Assembly: GCA_024639125.1 (NCBI GenBank)
Contig: JAHEJA010000002.1
Coordinates: 81,962 to 145,961 of the forward strand
Source of the DNA: Paracoccaceae bacterium
Lineage (GTDB): Bacteria; Pseudomonadota; Alphaproteobacteria; Rhodobacterales; Rhodobacteraceae
DNA length: 64,000 bases
Reading direction: 5' to 3'
A program made the position numbers and the translations under genes. Under the pieces are notes generated by a model. That model was not told the DNA's origin. It worked only from the letters and a program-made list of their open reading frames with translations, and did no database searches. Below, one piece after another: positions 44,630 to 54,683 of the stretch (position 1 is its first letter; every line of letters starts with the position of its first letter).

Positions 44630-44683
44630 CACTTGCGCCTGATTGTCGCGATTTGGGGCATCTTTTTTAAACATTCAAGAAAA

Positions 44684-44697
44684 TTGATATAAATCAA
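44684..44697. promoter_or_regulatory. FNR box upstream of ccoN
   Basis: TTGATATAAATCAA is a perfect FNR consensus, 84 bp before the ccoN start and downstream of fnrL, a position suited to activating ccoNOQP at low oxygen. Confidence 0.93.
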
Positions 44698-44781
44698 ATT
44701 ATGTGGTTCCCATCTGTGTAAAACGCAGGCTGTAGGAATAGCCTTCGTGGGCTTTCTGCTCGAAGAAATAAAGGAACCACA

Positions 44782-46389
44782 ATGGGAAACTATGTTAAGG
44801 TGCTTGTCTTTGGCGTCATCACGCTTGGGGCAATGATCGCTGCAAATTTCGCCCGCGACTTGGCGTATCAAGTGAATGCTCTGGTTATCATGGCCGCAGC
44901 ATTTGGCATGTTTATATACACGCTTCGCAATACGGATGAACCTGTTCCAGCGCATAAGCTAGAAGCCGAGTATATGGATGGCGTCATTCGATATGGCGTT
45001 ATTGCGACTGTAATTTGGGGGCTGGTCGGTTTTGCTGCGGGAACCTTTATTGCATTTCAATTGGCGTTTCCGAATCTCAACTTTGATTGGCTCAATGGCG
45101 TTGGCAATTTTGGTCGTTTGCGTCCTTTGCATACATCAGCCGTGATTTTCGCATTTGGTGGCAACGCGCTTATTGCGACGTCTTTCTATGTGGTTCAACG
45201 GACCTCTGCGGCACGCCTTTGGGGGGGGAACCTCGCTTGGTTTGTCTTTTGGGGGTATCAGTTGTTTATTGTCCTCGCGGCAACAGGCTACATGTTTGGC
45301 GCAACGCAATCCAAAGAATATGCAGAACCAGAATGGCTTGCTGATTGGTTGCTGACAGTTGTTTGGCTGGCTTATTTGGCTGTGTTTTTGGGAACAGTGA
45401 TCCGGCGGAACCAACCACATATCTATGTTGCGAATTGGTTCTATATGGGCTTTATCGTGACGGTTGCGATGTTGCATGTCTTTAACAACCTGTCTGTGCC
45501 CGTTTCGCTATTTGGCTCAAAATCGGTCCAAGTCTTTTCTGGCGTCCAAGACGCTATGACCCAGTGGTGGTACGGCCACAATGCTGTTGGTTTCTTTTTA
45601 ACCGCAGGCTTTTTGGGGATGATGTATTACTTTATCCCGAAACAAGCCGAACGGCCGGTGTTCTCTTATAAATTGTCTATTATCCACTTTTGGGCGTTGA
45701 TCTTTATTTATATCTGGGCTGGCCCTCACCATTTGCATTACACGGCTTTGCCTGATTGGGCAGCGACGCTGGGTATGGTGTTTTCGATCGTGCTTTGGAT
45801 GCCGTCATGGGGCGGGATGATCAATGGTTTGATGACCCTGTCGGGCGCATGGGATAAATTGCGGACAGATCCGATATTGCGCATGCTTGTGATTTCAGTG
45901 GGGTTCTACGGGATGTCCACATTCGAAGGCCCAATGATGTCGATCCGTATTGTTAACTCTTTGTCGCATTACACCGATTGGACCATTGGTCATGTGCATT
46001 CAGGTGCGCTGGGCTGGAATGGAATGATTACTTTTGGGGCGCTTTATTTCCTTGTTCCACGTCTTTGGAACCGCCAAGCGCTTTATAGTTTGAATGCTGT
46101 TAGCTGGCATTTCTGGCTCGCAACGATTGGTATCGTTCTCTATGCGGCGTCCATGTGGGTCTCTGGCATCATGGAGGGGCTGATGTGGCGCGAAGTCGAT
46201 GCAAACGGCTTCTTGGTGAACAGCTTTGCAGACACAGTTTCGGCTAAATTCCCAATGTATGTCGTGCGTGGCTTGGGTGGGGTTTTGTACCTAGCGGGCG
46301 CGCTTATCATGACCTGGAATTTGTACATGACGGTCAAGCGTGTGCCAATGGCCGCGCGGGTCACCGCAACTGCGCAACCAGCAGAATAA
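44782..46389 (+). CDS. ccoN: Cytochrome cbb3 oxidase subunit I
   Basis: 535 residues with about 12-14 membrane helices. Heme and Cu_B histidines lie in [42 protein letters not shown] and the [19 protein letters not shown] pair near residue 400. It is the catalytic subunit of the high-affinity oxidase, reducing O2 at a heme b3-Cu_B site. An FNR box precedes it. Confidence 0.97.
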   Translation: MGNYVKVLVFGVITLGAMIAANFARDLAYQVNALVIMAAAFGMFIYTLRNTDEPVPAHKLEAEYMDGVIRYGVIATVIWGLVGFAAGTFIAFQLAFPNLNFDWLNGVGNFGRLRPLHTSAVIFAFGGNALIATSFYVVQRTSAARLWGGNLAWFVFWGYQLFIVLAATGYMFGATQSKEYAEPEWLADWLLTVVWLAYLAVFLGTVIRRNQPHIYVANWFYMGFIVTVAMLHVFNNLSVPVSLFGSKSVQVFSGVQDAMTQWWYGHNAVGFFLTAGFLGMMYYFIPKQAERPVFSYKLSIIHFWALIFIYIWAGPHHLHYTALPDWAATLGMVFSIVLWMPSWGGMINGLMTLSGAWDKLRTDPILRMLVISVGFYGMSTFEGPMMSIRIVNSLSHYTDWTIGHVHSGALGWNGMITFGALYFLVPRLWNRQALYSLNAVSWHFWLATIGIVLYAASMWVSGIMEGLMWREVDANGFLVNSFADTVSAKFPMYVVRGLGGVLYLAGALIMTWNLYMTVKRVPMAARVTATAQPAE

Positions 46390-46399
46390 GGAGCAAAAG

Positions 46400-47125
46400 A
46401 TGTCTATTCTCAACAAACATAAATACATCGAAACAAATGCCACCCTTTTGCTGGTCCTAAGTTTCTTTGTCGTGTCAATCGGGGGCTTGGTCCAGATCGT
46501 GCCCTTGTTCTATCTTGAAAACACCATCGAAGACGTTGAGGGCATGCGCCCATATTCGCCACTAGAGCTAACGGGTCGGGACATTTACATCCGAGAAGGT
46601 TGCTACGTCTGCCACAGCCAGATGATCCGCCCAATTCGGGATGAAATTGTCCGTTATGGTCACTATTCCTTGGCGGCTGAATCGCAATATGATCATCCGT
46701 TTCAGTGGGGATCAAAACGCACAGGTCCCGATCTTGCGCGTGTCGGTGGTCGGTATTCGGATGAATGGCATGTTGATCACTTGCGCGACCCGCAGTCCGT
46801 TGTTCCGGAATCTGTGATGCCGAAATATGCTTTCCTAGAAGAAACGCGGATCGAAGGCACCTATATCAAAGATCTAATTGAAACGCATCGTTTCGTCGGG
46901 GTGCCCTATACGGATGACATGGTCGACAATGCCTATCTGGACTTCATGGCGCAATCCAATCCGGATAGCGATTACGACGGTCTTTTGGAACGATATCCGG
47001 GCGCGCAGGTTCGCAATTTTGATGGGCAGCCCGGGATTTCGGAATTGGATGCGTTGATTGCATACCTTCAGATGCTTGGCACATTGGTTGATTTTTCGAC
47101 CTTTGAACCAGACGCAAGCCGCTAG
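46400..47125 (+). CDS. ccoO: Cytochrome cbb3 oxidase subunit II (monoheme cytochrome c)
   Basis: 241 residues from ATG 46400, preceded by AAGGAG. One N-terminal anchor helix ([20 protein letters not shown]) is followed by the heme site [11 protein letters not shown] near residue 65. It relays electrons from CcoP to CcoN. It begins ten bases after the ccoN stop. Confidence 0.97.
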   Translation: MSILNKHKYIETNATLLLVLSFFVVSIGGLVQIVPLFYLENTIEDVEGMRPYSPLELTGRDIYIREGCYVCHSQMIRPIRDEIVRYGHYSLAAESQYDHPFQWGSKRTGPDLARVGGRYSDEWHVDHLRDPQSVVPESVMPKYAFLEETRIEGTYIKDLIETHRFVGVPYTDDMVDNAYLDFMAQSNPDSDYDGLLERYPGAQVRNFDGQPGISELDALIAYLQMLGTLVDFSTFEPDASR

Positions 47126-47134
47126 GAGAGCAAG

Positions 47135-47320
47135 ATGGAGACCTATTCCTTTTTAAGAGAATTTGCCGACAGCTGGATGTTGCTGTTCTTGTTCCTCTTT
47201 TTCATCGGCGTGATCTTTTGGGTGTTTCGTCCAAACAGCACAAAGCATTACGAGCAAACAGCCAATATCCCGTTTGATTACGAAGACAAGCCAGCCCCAA
47301 GAGTGGAGCGTGAAACATGA
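47135..47320 (+). CDS. ccoQ: Cytochrome cbb3 oxidase subunit IV
   Basis: 61 residues with a single membrane helix ([18 protein letters not shown]) then [16 protein letters not shown], the conserved CcoQ pattern. It stabilises the complex. It overlaps ccoP by four bases. Confidence 0.93.
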   Translation: METYSFLREFADSWMLLFLFLFFIGVIFWVFRPNSTKHYEQTANIPFDYEDKPAPRVERET

Positions 47321-48180
47321 GTAAAAAACCAGTTAAAAAAGAAGTTCCTACAACTGGACATAGTTGGGACGGGATCGAAGAATACGATAACCCGATGCCG
47401 CGTTGGTGGTTGTGGACGTTCTATGCCTGTATCGTTTTCGCAATTGGGTATTCGATTGCCTATCCCGCATGGCCTATGATCAATCGCGCGACGCCTGGTT
47501 TATTGGGATATTCCACACGCCAAGATGGCGAGGCCGCTTTGATTGCAGCAGCTCAAGCCAACGACGTGATCAATACAAAGCTTGCAGAAACCGAGCTTGC
47601 GGACATTTCCAAAGACCCTGAATTGGTCACTTATGCCACAAATGCAGGTGCGGCTGTGTTCCGGACATGGTGCGCACAATGTCATGGTTCGGGTGCCGCA
47701 GGTGTCCAAGCAAACGGCTATCCTAATCTTTTGGATGATGACTGGTTGTGGGGCGGTGCTATTGACGACATTCATACCACAATTTCGCATGGGATTAGAA
47801 ATACCATGGATGACGACGCACGATATTCTGAAATGCCGGCTTTTGGTGACATTCTGGAACAAGAACAAATCGCTCAGGTCACGAACTTTGTGATGTCTTT
47901 ATCTGGTGACGCAGATAGCCCTGATATGATTGCCGATGGCGCGATTGTGTTTGAAGAAAATTGCGCAGCATGTCACGCAGAAGACGGCACAGGCGATCGC
48001 GCGCAGGGGGCGCCGAATTTAACGGATGCAGTTTGGTTATATGGGGATGGGTACGATCATATCTTTGCGCAAATTTCCAAAGCGCGAAATGGTGTCATGC
48101 CAAATTGGAATACGCGCTTAAGTGAACCAGAAATTCGTGCCGTGTCCATTTATGTTCATAGCCTAGGTGGTGGCGAATAG
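47317..48180 (+). CDS. ccoP: Cytochrome cbb3 oxidase subunit III (diheme cytochrome c)
   Basis: 287 residues. The N-terminal [20 protein letters not shown] is the CcoP signature just before one membrane helix. Two c-heme sites follow, CAQCHGSG near residue 121 and CAACHAED near 217. It accepts electrons from bc1 or CycM. Confidence 0.97.
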   Translation: MSKKPVKKEVPTTGHSWDGIEEYDNPMPRWWLWTFYACIVFAIGYSIAYPAWPMINRATPGLLGYSTRQDGEAALIAAAQANDVINTKLAETELADISKDPELVTYATNAGAAVFRTWCAQCHGSGAAGVQANGYPNLLDDDWLWGGAIDDIHTTISHGIRNTMDDDARYSEMPAFGDILEQEQIAQVTNFVMSLSGDADSPDMIADGAIVFEENCAACHAEDGTGDRAQGAPNLTDAVWLYGDGYDHIFAQISKARNGVMPNWNTRLSEPEIRAVSIYVHSLGGGE

Positions 48181-48271
48181 ATTGCTTTATTACCCCTTCA
48201 AAGGGGCCTTGCATAAGGGACCTTTTGGGGGGCGTATTTTACGTAGCCGAATAGATTAGGATATACTCCCC

Positions 48272-49714
48272 GTGTCTGAACAGAATGAAACAGAAGACCA
48301 TAGTCTTTATGCGGCGCGCGAGCCGATATTCCCACGACGTGTCAAAGGACCCTTTCGTAACCTAAAGTGGGTTATCATGGCCGTGACCTTGGGGATTTAT
48401 TATATTACGCCTTGGTTGCGCTGGGACCGTGGCCCGAATTTGCCGGACCAAGCAGTTTTGGTTGATCTTGCAAGTCGGCGTTTCTTTTTCCTTTGGATCG
48501 AAATTTGGCCACATGAATTCTATTTCATTGCCGGCTTGTTGATTATGGCGGGCCTTGGCCTGTTTCTATTTACTTCCGCACTCGGGCGTGTGTGGTGTGG
48601 GTATGCCTGTCCACAAACAGTTTGGACCGACTTGTTCATTTTGGTCGAGCGTTGGATAGAAGGCGATCGAAACGCCCGATTGCGTCTGCACCGACAGAAA
48701 AAATGGGACCTTCGCAAAGTTCGGTTGCGTGTGACCAAATGGGTTGCCTGGTTTTTGATCGGCATGGCGACTGGGGGGGCATGGGTTTTCTATTTCACCG
48801 ATGCTCCGACGCTTTTGAACAATCTGATTGCACTTCAAGCACATCCAGCGGCCTACATAACGATTTTTGTACTGACTATGACAACATTTGTATTCGGCGG
48901 ATTTATGCGGGAACAAATTTGTATTTACGCCTGCCCGTGGCCACGAATCCAAGCTGCTATGATGGATGAAGAAACGCTGACTGTTGGGTATCGATACTGG
49001 CGCGGAGAGCCGCGCGGAAAGTTGAACCACACCGAAACAGAGGATCCGCCCGCCGGTGATTGTATCGACTGTATGGCCTGCGTGAATGTCTGCCCGATGG
49101 GGATCGATATTCGCGAAGGTCAGCAACTTGCTTGTATTACCTGTGCGCTATGTATTGATGCCTGTGATGATGTGATGGCCAAGATCGGCAAGCCGCGTGG
49201 TTTGATTGATTATCTTGCGCTGACTGACGAAGAAACAGAGAAAAAAGGCGGCGCGTCACGCCCAATTTGGCAACATGTTCTGCGTCCACGTAGCGTGCTT
49301 TATACAGTGTTGTGGTCGGGTGTTGGGCTTGCTTTGGTCTTTGCATTGTTCATGCGGGCGGATATTGATTTGACCGTCGCCCCAGTGCGCAATCCAACCT
49401 TTGTTTTGATGTCAAATGGTGATGTGCGCAATACATATGAAATCCGTTTACGCAACAAAAACGGCGAAGATCGTCCAGTCCGTGTCACCGTCAAAGGCGA
49501 TTTGGCGTTGCGCACGCAATTGGAAAATACAATCTATGAAACGGTTACAGTGCCAGCGGATGAAACCAAATTGGTGAAATTCTTTGTGATTGCACCCGGT
49601 CAGTCCGACATCAGCAAACGCGAAGTCTCTTCAATTCGAATTTGGGTCGAAGATGTGATCAATGGTGACAAAGCCTATAAAGACACTGTTTTTAATGGAA
49701 AGGCCAACAAATGA
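48272..49714 (+). CDS. ccoG: Cytochrome c oxidase accessory protein CcoG (FixG)
   Basis: 480 residues from a GTG at 48272. Several membrane helices, the NosR/FixG-type GRVWCGYACPQTVW, and two [4Fe-4S] ferredoxin motifs (CIDCMACVNVCPMG and CITCALCIDACDDV) near residues 265-295 are followed by an Ig-like C-terminal domain. CcoG is a cupric reductase needed for cbb3 copper insertion. It starts the ccoGHIS assembly operon, 91 bp after ccoP. Confidence 0.95.
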   Translation: MSEQNETEDHSLYAAREPIFPRRVKGPFRNLKWVIMAVTLGIYYITPWLRWDRGPNLPDQAVLVDLASRRFFFLWIEIWPHEFYFIAGLLIMAGLGLFLFTSALGRVWCGYACPQTVWTDLFILVERWIEGDRNARLRLHRQKKWDLRKVRLRVTKWVAWFLIGMATGGAWVFYFTDAPTLLNNLIALQAHPAAYITIFVLTMTTFVFGGFMREQICIYACPWPRIQAAMMDEETLTVGYRYWRGEPRGKLNHTETEDPPAGDCIDCMACVNVCPMGIDIREGQQLACITCALCIDACDDVMAKIGKPRGLIDYLALTDEETEKKGGASRPIWQHVLRPRSVLYTVLWSGVGLALVFALFMRADIDLTVAPVRNPTFVLMSNGDVRNTYEIRLRNKNGEDRPVRVTVKGDLALRTQLENTIYETVTVPADETKLVKFFVIAPGQSDISKREVSSIRIWVEDVINGDKAYKDTVFNGKANK

Positions 49715-50175
49715 CGACAGAGCGCAAACTAACGGGCTGGCATGTGTTTGGCATTTTTGCCGCGGCCTTTGGTGTGATTATTGCTGTGAATGTTTTATTA
49801 GCTGTCAAAGCGGCCGGTAGCTTTCCGGGGCTAGTGGTTAAAAATTCCTATGTGGCCAGTCAGACCTTTAATGACCGCAAGGCCGCTCAGGTGTCTTTGG
49901 GATGGGATTTGAATATTGGGTATCTGAATGACAAGCTTGTTTTTGATTTTCGTGATCAAGACGGGCAGCCGGTTCAACTTGGTAGCCTTGATATTTTGAT
50001 TGGGCGGGCCACAAACGTAAGTGATGACATCACCGCACAGCCGCTTTTTAATGGATCTACTTATGATTACGCCGTCCCATTGAAAGAGGGTGTTTGGGTC
50101 ATCCTTGTTACGGCCAAAGCTCAGGATGGTACATTATTCGAGCAGCGCCGCGAATTATTCGTAAAAGGGTCGTGA
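49711..50175 (+). CDS. ccoH: cbb3 assembly protein CcoH (FixH)
   Basis: 154 residues with one N-terminal helix (HVFGIFAAAFGVIIAVNVLL) and a FixH periplasmic domain (VVKNSYVASQTFNDRKAAQ). It aids cbb3 assembly. It overlaps ccoG by four bases and leads directly into ccoI. Confidence 0.92.
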   Translation: MTTERKLTGWHVFGIFAAAFGVIIAVNVLLAVKAAGSFPGLVVKNSYVASQTFNDRKAAQVSLGWDLNIGYLNDKLVFDFRDQDGQPVQLGSLDILIGRATNVSDDITAQPLFNGSTYDYAVPLKEGVWVILVTAKAQDGTLFEQRRELFVKGS

Positions 50176-50176
50176 A

Positions 50177-52363
50177 ATGGCTGTTTCTGCCTGTCCTGCC
50201 TGTTCCGCGGCGCCACTTGCCCAAGACCAAGTTCAGCGCGCCTTGGATGCACAGGATCAAAAGACCAAGATCACGCTATCCCTTCCAACGATCCATTGTT
50301 CGGGCTGTATCGCCACCGTCGAACGTATTTTGGCACATACCCCGGGTGTGATCGACGCGCGGGTTAACTTGACCTTAAAGCGGGCACTGATTGTCACCGA
50401 TGGGATGGCGACGGCTCAGGTTTTAGCAGAATTACTAACCAGCAATGGCTACGAAGCGCATGAGCTGGATCAAACCATGCTCAGCCAGACCAGCAGCGAC
50501 AAAGAAGGTCGCGCCTTGTTGATGCGGCTCGCGGTGGCGGGTTTTGCGATGATGAACGTTATGCTCCTGTCGATTGCGGTTTGGTCGGGTGCCGATGGTC
50601 CGACGCGGGATATGTTTCATTGGATCTCTGCTTGCATTACCTTGCCAGCTACAGCGTTCACAGCGCAGCCCTTTTTCAAAAGCGCGTGGTCCGCATTACG
50701 GGCGCGGCGATTGAATATGGATGTTCCTATTTCACTGGCTATTCTTTTGGCGTTGGTCACGTCTGTTTGGGAAACTATGCTGTCAGGGGAACATGCGTTT
50801 TTTGATGCCGCGATTGCCTTGACGTTCTTTTTGTTGGCAGGGCGGTACTTGGATCATCGCACACGGTCCATTGCCCGTTCCGCAGCCGAAGAGCTAACAG
50901 CACTTGAAGTGCCGCGCGCCTTGAAGGTTGGCAAAGATGGAATAGAGCAAGTGTGGGTCAGCAGCCTAAGCGTAGGGGATATTATCCTTGTGCGTCCCGG
51001 TGGACGGATGCCGGTTGATGGGGTGGTGGTCTCTGGAACCTCTGAAGTTGACCGGTCGTTGATCACGGGGGAAACGCGACCCGAATTTGCAACGGTTGGA
51101 AAAATGCTAAGTGCTGGCGAAGTCAATTTGACTGGACCTTTGGAAATTCGCGCCACGGCGGTTGGTGAAGACACGTCCTTGCATCAAATCGCAGAGCTGG
51201 TCGCCGTCGCGGAAAGCGGGCGATCAAATTATACGTCGATTGCCGATAAGGCGGCCCAGCTTTATGCCCCCGGGGTGCATATCATGTCCGCACTCACCTT
51301 TGTCGGCTGGTACCTCTGGAGCTTGGATCTTCGGACGTCGTTGAACATAGCGTCTGCGGTTTTGATCATCACCTGTCCCTGTGCATTGGGATTGGCGGTG
51401 CCTGCGGTGACGACTGCGGCGTCTGGGCGGTTGTTTAAACGCGGCTTGCTGATCAAAAATGCCACTGCCTTGGAACGCATTGCAGAAATTGACACAGTTG
51501 TCTTTGATAAAACGGGCACTCTGACCAAAGGCACGCCGCGTTTGGATCATGTCCCGACCCAAGATAGGGATCATCTGTCTGTTGCCTTAGGCTTGGCAAC
51601 TGCGTCGCAGCATCCGTTGTCCAAGGCCATTGTCTCTGAGCTTAGTATACAAGGGATCACACCCGCAGAGCTAAGTGACATCCAAGAACAAGCAGGGTAC
51701 GGAGTTTCGGCGCTTTGGCGAGGGCATGTTGTCAAGCTTGGTCGTGCAGAATGGATTGGCGACGTCAGCGTATCCCAAGACGATGCAACGGCAACATGGC
51801 TTCAGATTGACGCTGATCCTCCGCTTCGTTTTACATTTTCAGATGATTACCGTGACGGGGCTGCTACATTGATCCAGAGGTTAAAATCCCAAGGGTTGGG
51901 GGTCTATTTGTATTCTGGGGATAGTGCCGGCGCAGTTGCCAAAGCCGCCTGCGATCTAGGGATCGATGACTTCACCAGTGCGATGACCCCAATAGACAAA
52001 TCAACAGCCATAGACAGGCTCAGCGCTGCAGGACACAAGGTGTTGATGGTTGGGGATGGGTTGAACGATACCGCAGCTTTGGCAGGCGCATATGCGTCTA
52101 TTTCGCCATCCTCTGCCTTGGATGCATCACGCGTTGTGTCCGATATCGTTCTACTTGGCCAAGATATCGCGCCTATCTCCGATGCGATTGACACGGCGCG
52201 GCAGGCACAAAAGCGCATTAAAGAGAATTTCAAACTGGCCACTTTGTATAACGTTGTGGCAATTCCTGTTGCTGTTGTGGGGCTTGCAACGCCTTTGATT
52301 GCGGCCTTGGCGATGTCCTTGTCGTCGATTACAGTGTCGCTGAACGCATTGCGCCTGAGGTAA
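50177..52363 (+). CDS. ccoI: Copper-transporting P-type ATPase for cbb3 assembly
   Basis: 728 residues. A Cys-pair at the extreme N-terminus (ACPAC) precedes an HMA domain with IHCSGCIATVE. The P-type core has the copper CPC motif in ITCPCALGLAVPA, phosphorylation DKTGTLTKG and MVGDGLNDTAAL. FixI-type pumps deliver copper towards the cbb3 Cu_B site. It starts immediately after ccoH. Confidence 0.96.
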   Translation: MAVSACPACSAAPLAQDQVQRALDAQDQKTKITLSLPTIHCSGCIATVERILAHTPGVIDARVNLTLKRALIVTDGMATAQVLAELLTSNGYEAHELDQTMLSQTSSDKEGRALLMRLAVAGFAMMNVMLLSIAVWSGADGPTRDMFHWISACITLPATAFTAQPFFKSAWSALRARRLNMDVPISLAILLALVTSVWETMLSGEHAFFDAAIALTFFLLAGRYLDHRTRSIARSAAEELTALEVPRALKVGKDGIEQVWVSSLSVGDIILVRPGGRMPVDGVVVSGTSEVDRSLITGETRPEFATVGKMLSAGEVNLTGPLEIRATAVGEDTSLHQIAELVAVAESGRSNYTSIADKAAQLYAPGVHIMSALTFVGWYLWSLDLRTSLNIASAVLIITCPCALGLAVPAVTTAASGRLFKRGLLIKNATALERIAEIDTVVFDKTGTLTKGTPRLDHVPTQDRDHLSVALGLATASQHPLSKAIVSELSIQGITPAELSDIQEQAGYGVSALWRGHVVKLGRAEWIGDVSVSQDDATATWLQIDADPPLRFTFSDDYRDGAATLIQRLKSQGLGVYLYSGDSAGAVAKAACDLGIDDFTSAMTPIDKSTAIDRLSAAGHKVLMVGDGLNDTAALAGAYASISPSSALDASRVVSDIVLLGQDIAPISDAIDTARQAQKRIKENFKLATLYNVVAIPVAVVGLATPLIAALAMSLSSITVSLNALRLR

Positions 52364-52365
52364 TC

Positions 52366-52533
52366 ATGGACATACTTTTGTACCTTATCCCAATTTCCCT
52401 CTTTCTTGGGGGGCTTGGTTTGGCCGGCTTTCTATATACGTTGCGCAGTCATCAATATGATGATCCCAAAGGGGACGCAGAACGTATTCTAAACGATCAA
52501 TGGGATGATCGTCCTGCGCCCAGAAAGCGATAG
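52366..52533 (+). CDS. ccoS: cbb3 oxidase maturation protein CcoS
   Basis: 55 residues: MDILLYLIPISLFLGGLGL starts a single membrane helix, and a short polar tail contains YDDPKGDAERIL, the CcoS hallmark. It begins two bases after the ccoI stop and is the last gene of ccoGHIS. CcoS is required for cofactor insertion into CcoN. Confidence 0.95.
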   Translation: MDILLYLIPISLFLGGLGLAGFLYTLRSHQYDDPKGDAERILNDQWDDRPAPRKR

Positions 52534-52534
52534 T

Positions 52535-53974
52535 TTATCCGCTAGGTCCGACCATAATACAGGTCACATTGCGTGCCTGAAGTTTACGACATGCCAAATC
52601 GGCAGTGTCCTGAGTCATGCCCAAAAATTGCGCATCAAACCCACGCTTGCTTTGGTTGATTTTGCGCAAGGCACCGTCAAGCGTGGCCATTTCGCTGAGG
52701 GCTGTTTTAACCAACATCTTTTCAGCGGCATATCGGCTTGGGAAGCGACCAATATTGATGCCCCAATCACGCTGACCCGACGTAGAAAGACGCGTCACAA
52801 CTTGGGGTTCTTCTGGTTCTGGGATCGGTTCAGGCGCAGCCTTGATTGCCGATTTAAACGCAGTTGGACGCGGTTTTGGGACTGGCAGCGCAACTGTTTG
52901 TACCGTTTCCAGTGTTTTGGGCGTGGCGGCGACGGTTTGGGCTTCGATCAGTGCGGTGGCGATATCTTCTTTTAGATCCAATGAGGCCAATGCAACCGGT
53001 GCTGGCGTGTCTGCACTTGGGCGCGCTTTGGGGCGTAGGCTTGTGTTGACTGCCACCTTTAGCCGGACGGTCTTGCCTGCGGAACCGCTGGTGCTTGGCG
53101 CGATTGTGTCCCGGGTTGGGGGGATAACCGCAACACGCGAGGGGGCTTTTTTGAATCCAAGATCAAGCAGTTTTGCGACTTGGGCGTTGCGGCTCGCTGT
53201 TGAGCGTCCGCCAAATACGGTTGCGATAATTCTTTCCCCATTACGCTCTGCTGATGCAACAAGGTTAAAGCCCGCCGCGCGTGTATAGCCGGTTTTGATG
53301 CCGTCCGCGCCTTTGTAGTTCGACAAAAAGCGGCGGTTTGTGTTGGGCACTTGTTTAATGCCTGCGTCGGTTTCTAGCCGTGAAAACAAATTGTAGTAGT
53401 CGGGGAAATCAAAAAACAAATGCCGCCCAAGGGTGGTCATATCACGCGCTGTGGACAAATGACCGCTTTCGGTGAGCCCGTGTGCGTTCTTGAATGTACT
53501 GCGTTTCATACCCAGCTCTTGGGCTGTACGGGTCATGCGTCTGGCAAAGGCGGCTTCTGATCCTTCGATCGCTTCACCCAAGGCGGTGGCTGCATCGTTT
53601 GCGGATTTCACAGCAGCGGCCCGAATGAGGTAACGCAACTTGATGCGCTGGCCTTCTCTTAGGCCAAGCTTTGATGGCTGCTCTGATGCGGCTTTACGGG
53701 AAATACGCACATTGGTGTCCAATGTTATTTCGCCTTTTTTGATGGCATCGAACACAACATAAAGTGTCATCATTTTGGTCAAAGACGCAGGATGCAGTCG
53801 CGTATCTGCGTTTTCTGAATATAAAACTTGGCCACTTCGGGCGTCGATTACAAAACCTGCATAGGGTGCTGCTGCAGCAGAGAGCGGCAAAAGCACAAGC
53901 ATCCATACAGCTGTGATCAATAAAAGAAGAGCCTGCGCCGGCGGAATCCGCCGTGCTTTCGCGATTAGTTTCAT
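52535..53974 (-). CDS. D-alanyl-D-alanine carboxypeptidase (S11) with SPOR domain
   Basis: 479 residues from ATG 53974 (GAGG seven bases upstream; a GTG at 53995 is less likely). A signal sequence precedes the penicillin-binding domain with SLTK, SAN (VKSANDAAT) and KTG (IKTGYTRAA) motifs. A Pro/Ala-rich linker then leads to a C-terminal SPOR domain (SGQRDWGINIGRFPSRYAA) that binds septal glycan. It trims pentapeptides, probably at the division site. Confidence 0.92.
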   Translation of the reverse strand: MKLIAKARRIPPAQALLLLITAVWMLVLLPLSAAAAPYAGFVIDARSGQVLYSENADTRLHPASLTKMMTLYVVFDAIKKGEITLDTNVRISRKAASEQPSKLGLREGQRIKLRYLIRAAAVKSANDAATALGEAIEGSEAAFARRMTRTAQELGMKRSTFKNAHGLTESGHLSTARDMTTLGRHLFFDFPDYYNLFSRLETDAGIKQVPNTNRRFLSNYKGADGIKTGYTRAAGFNLVASAERNGERIIATVFGGRSTASRNAQVAKLLDLGFKKAPSRVAVIPPTRDTIAPSTSGSAGKTVRLKVAVNTSLRPKARPSADTPAPVALASLDLKEDIATALIEAQTVAATPKTLETVQTVALPVPKPRPTAFKSAIKAAPEPIPEPEEPQVVTRLSTSGQRDWGINIGRFPSRYAAEKMLVKTALSEMATLDGALRKINQSKRGFDAQFLGMTQDTADLACRKLQARNVTCIMVGPSG

Positions 53975-54297
53975 TGTCTGCCTCAATACCGCCACTTTGT
54001 GGCTGGTTATTTTTTTATATTTTGCCTAGCGTAACATAAGAGAATTTCTGAATAAAGTGTTCATTTTTAATGAATTTTCGACTCTTTTGGATAGGTTAAA
54101 CTACATATGGGGGTATAAGTGTGGGGTATCCCTATAAGTTGATTGTTGCAGTTGAATAGCTGAACAGGTCTGTTTCGGCCTGGCCCCTGATCCCGACTCG
54201 CGTGTGGTTAAGGATGTCTTGTTGCGGATGCCCTTTTAAATCTGATTCAAGGCGCTATATAGGAGCGAGTAAGAGAAACACTTGTTCGGATTCGTGA
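53975..54297. other. Intergenic region, no gene found
   Basis: This 323-bp gap between divergent dac and clpS is AT-rich near the dac side. I see no RNA gene, long frame or convincing hairpin. A TATATA-like -10 near 54256 may belong to clpS. Confidence 0.6.
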
Positions 54298-54642
54298 ATG
54301 CTGATGTCACCGAATTTACATATGATGTCTGGTTCAAAAGATGACGATGGGGACATTGATGTCGCACTGAAAACACGTGCACGCACAAAACGTCCGCCTC
54401 TTTACAAAGTCATGTTGTTGAACGACGACTATACGCCAATGGAATTTGTCGTGATGGTGCTAGAGCGGTTCTTTGGTATGAACCATTCTCAGGCTTACGA
54501 TATAATGATCACTGTCCACAAAAAAGGCTTGGCGGTTGTTGGTGTATTCAGTCACGAAATCGCAGAAACAAAGGTCACCCAAGTGATGGATGCAGCGCGT
54601 CGTCACGAACATCCTTTGCAATGCACCATGGAAAAAGAATAG
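54298..54642 (+). CDS. clpS: ATP-dependent Clp protease adaptor
   Basis: 114 residues. The conserved core [20 protein letters not shown] near residue 35 is followed by a helix pair and [15 protein letters not shown]. It hands N-degron substrates to ClpAP. The start may be any of several ATGs between 54298 and 54325, none with a strong ribosome site. Confidence 0.93.
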   Translation: MLMSPNLHMMSGSKDDDGDIDVALKTRARTKRPPLYKVMLLNDDYTPMEFVVMVLERFFGMNHSQAYDIMITVHKKGLAVVGVFSHEIAETKVTQVMDAARRHEHPLQCTMEKE

Positions 54643-54683
54643 ACTGTCAGCTTGACTGAGTCTTTCAAGGGAAAACATCTATC

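Noticed and set aside
48190..48230. Possible terminator after ccoP
   Set aside because: The C/G runs can pair only with a loop too small or with mismatches, and no clean T run follows.
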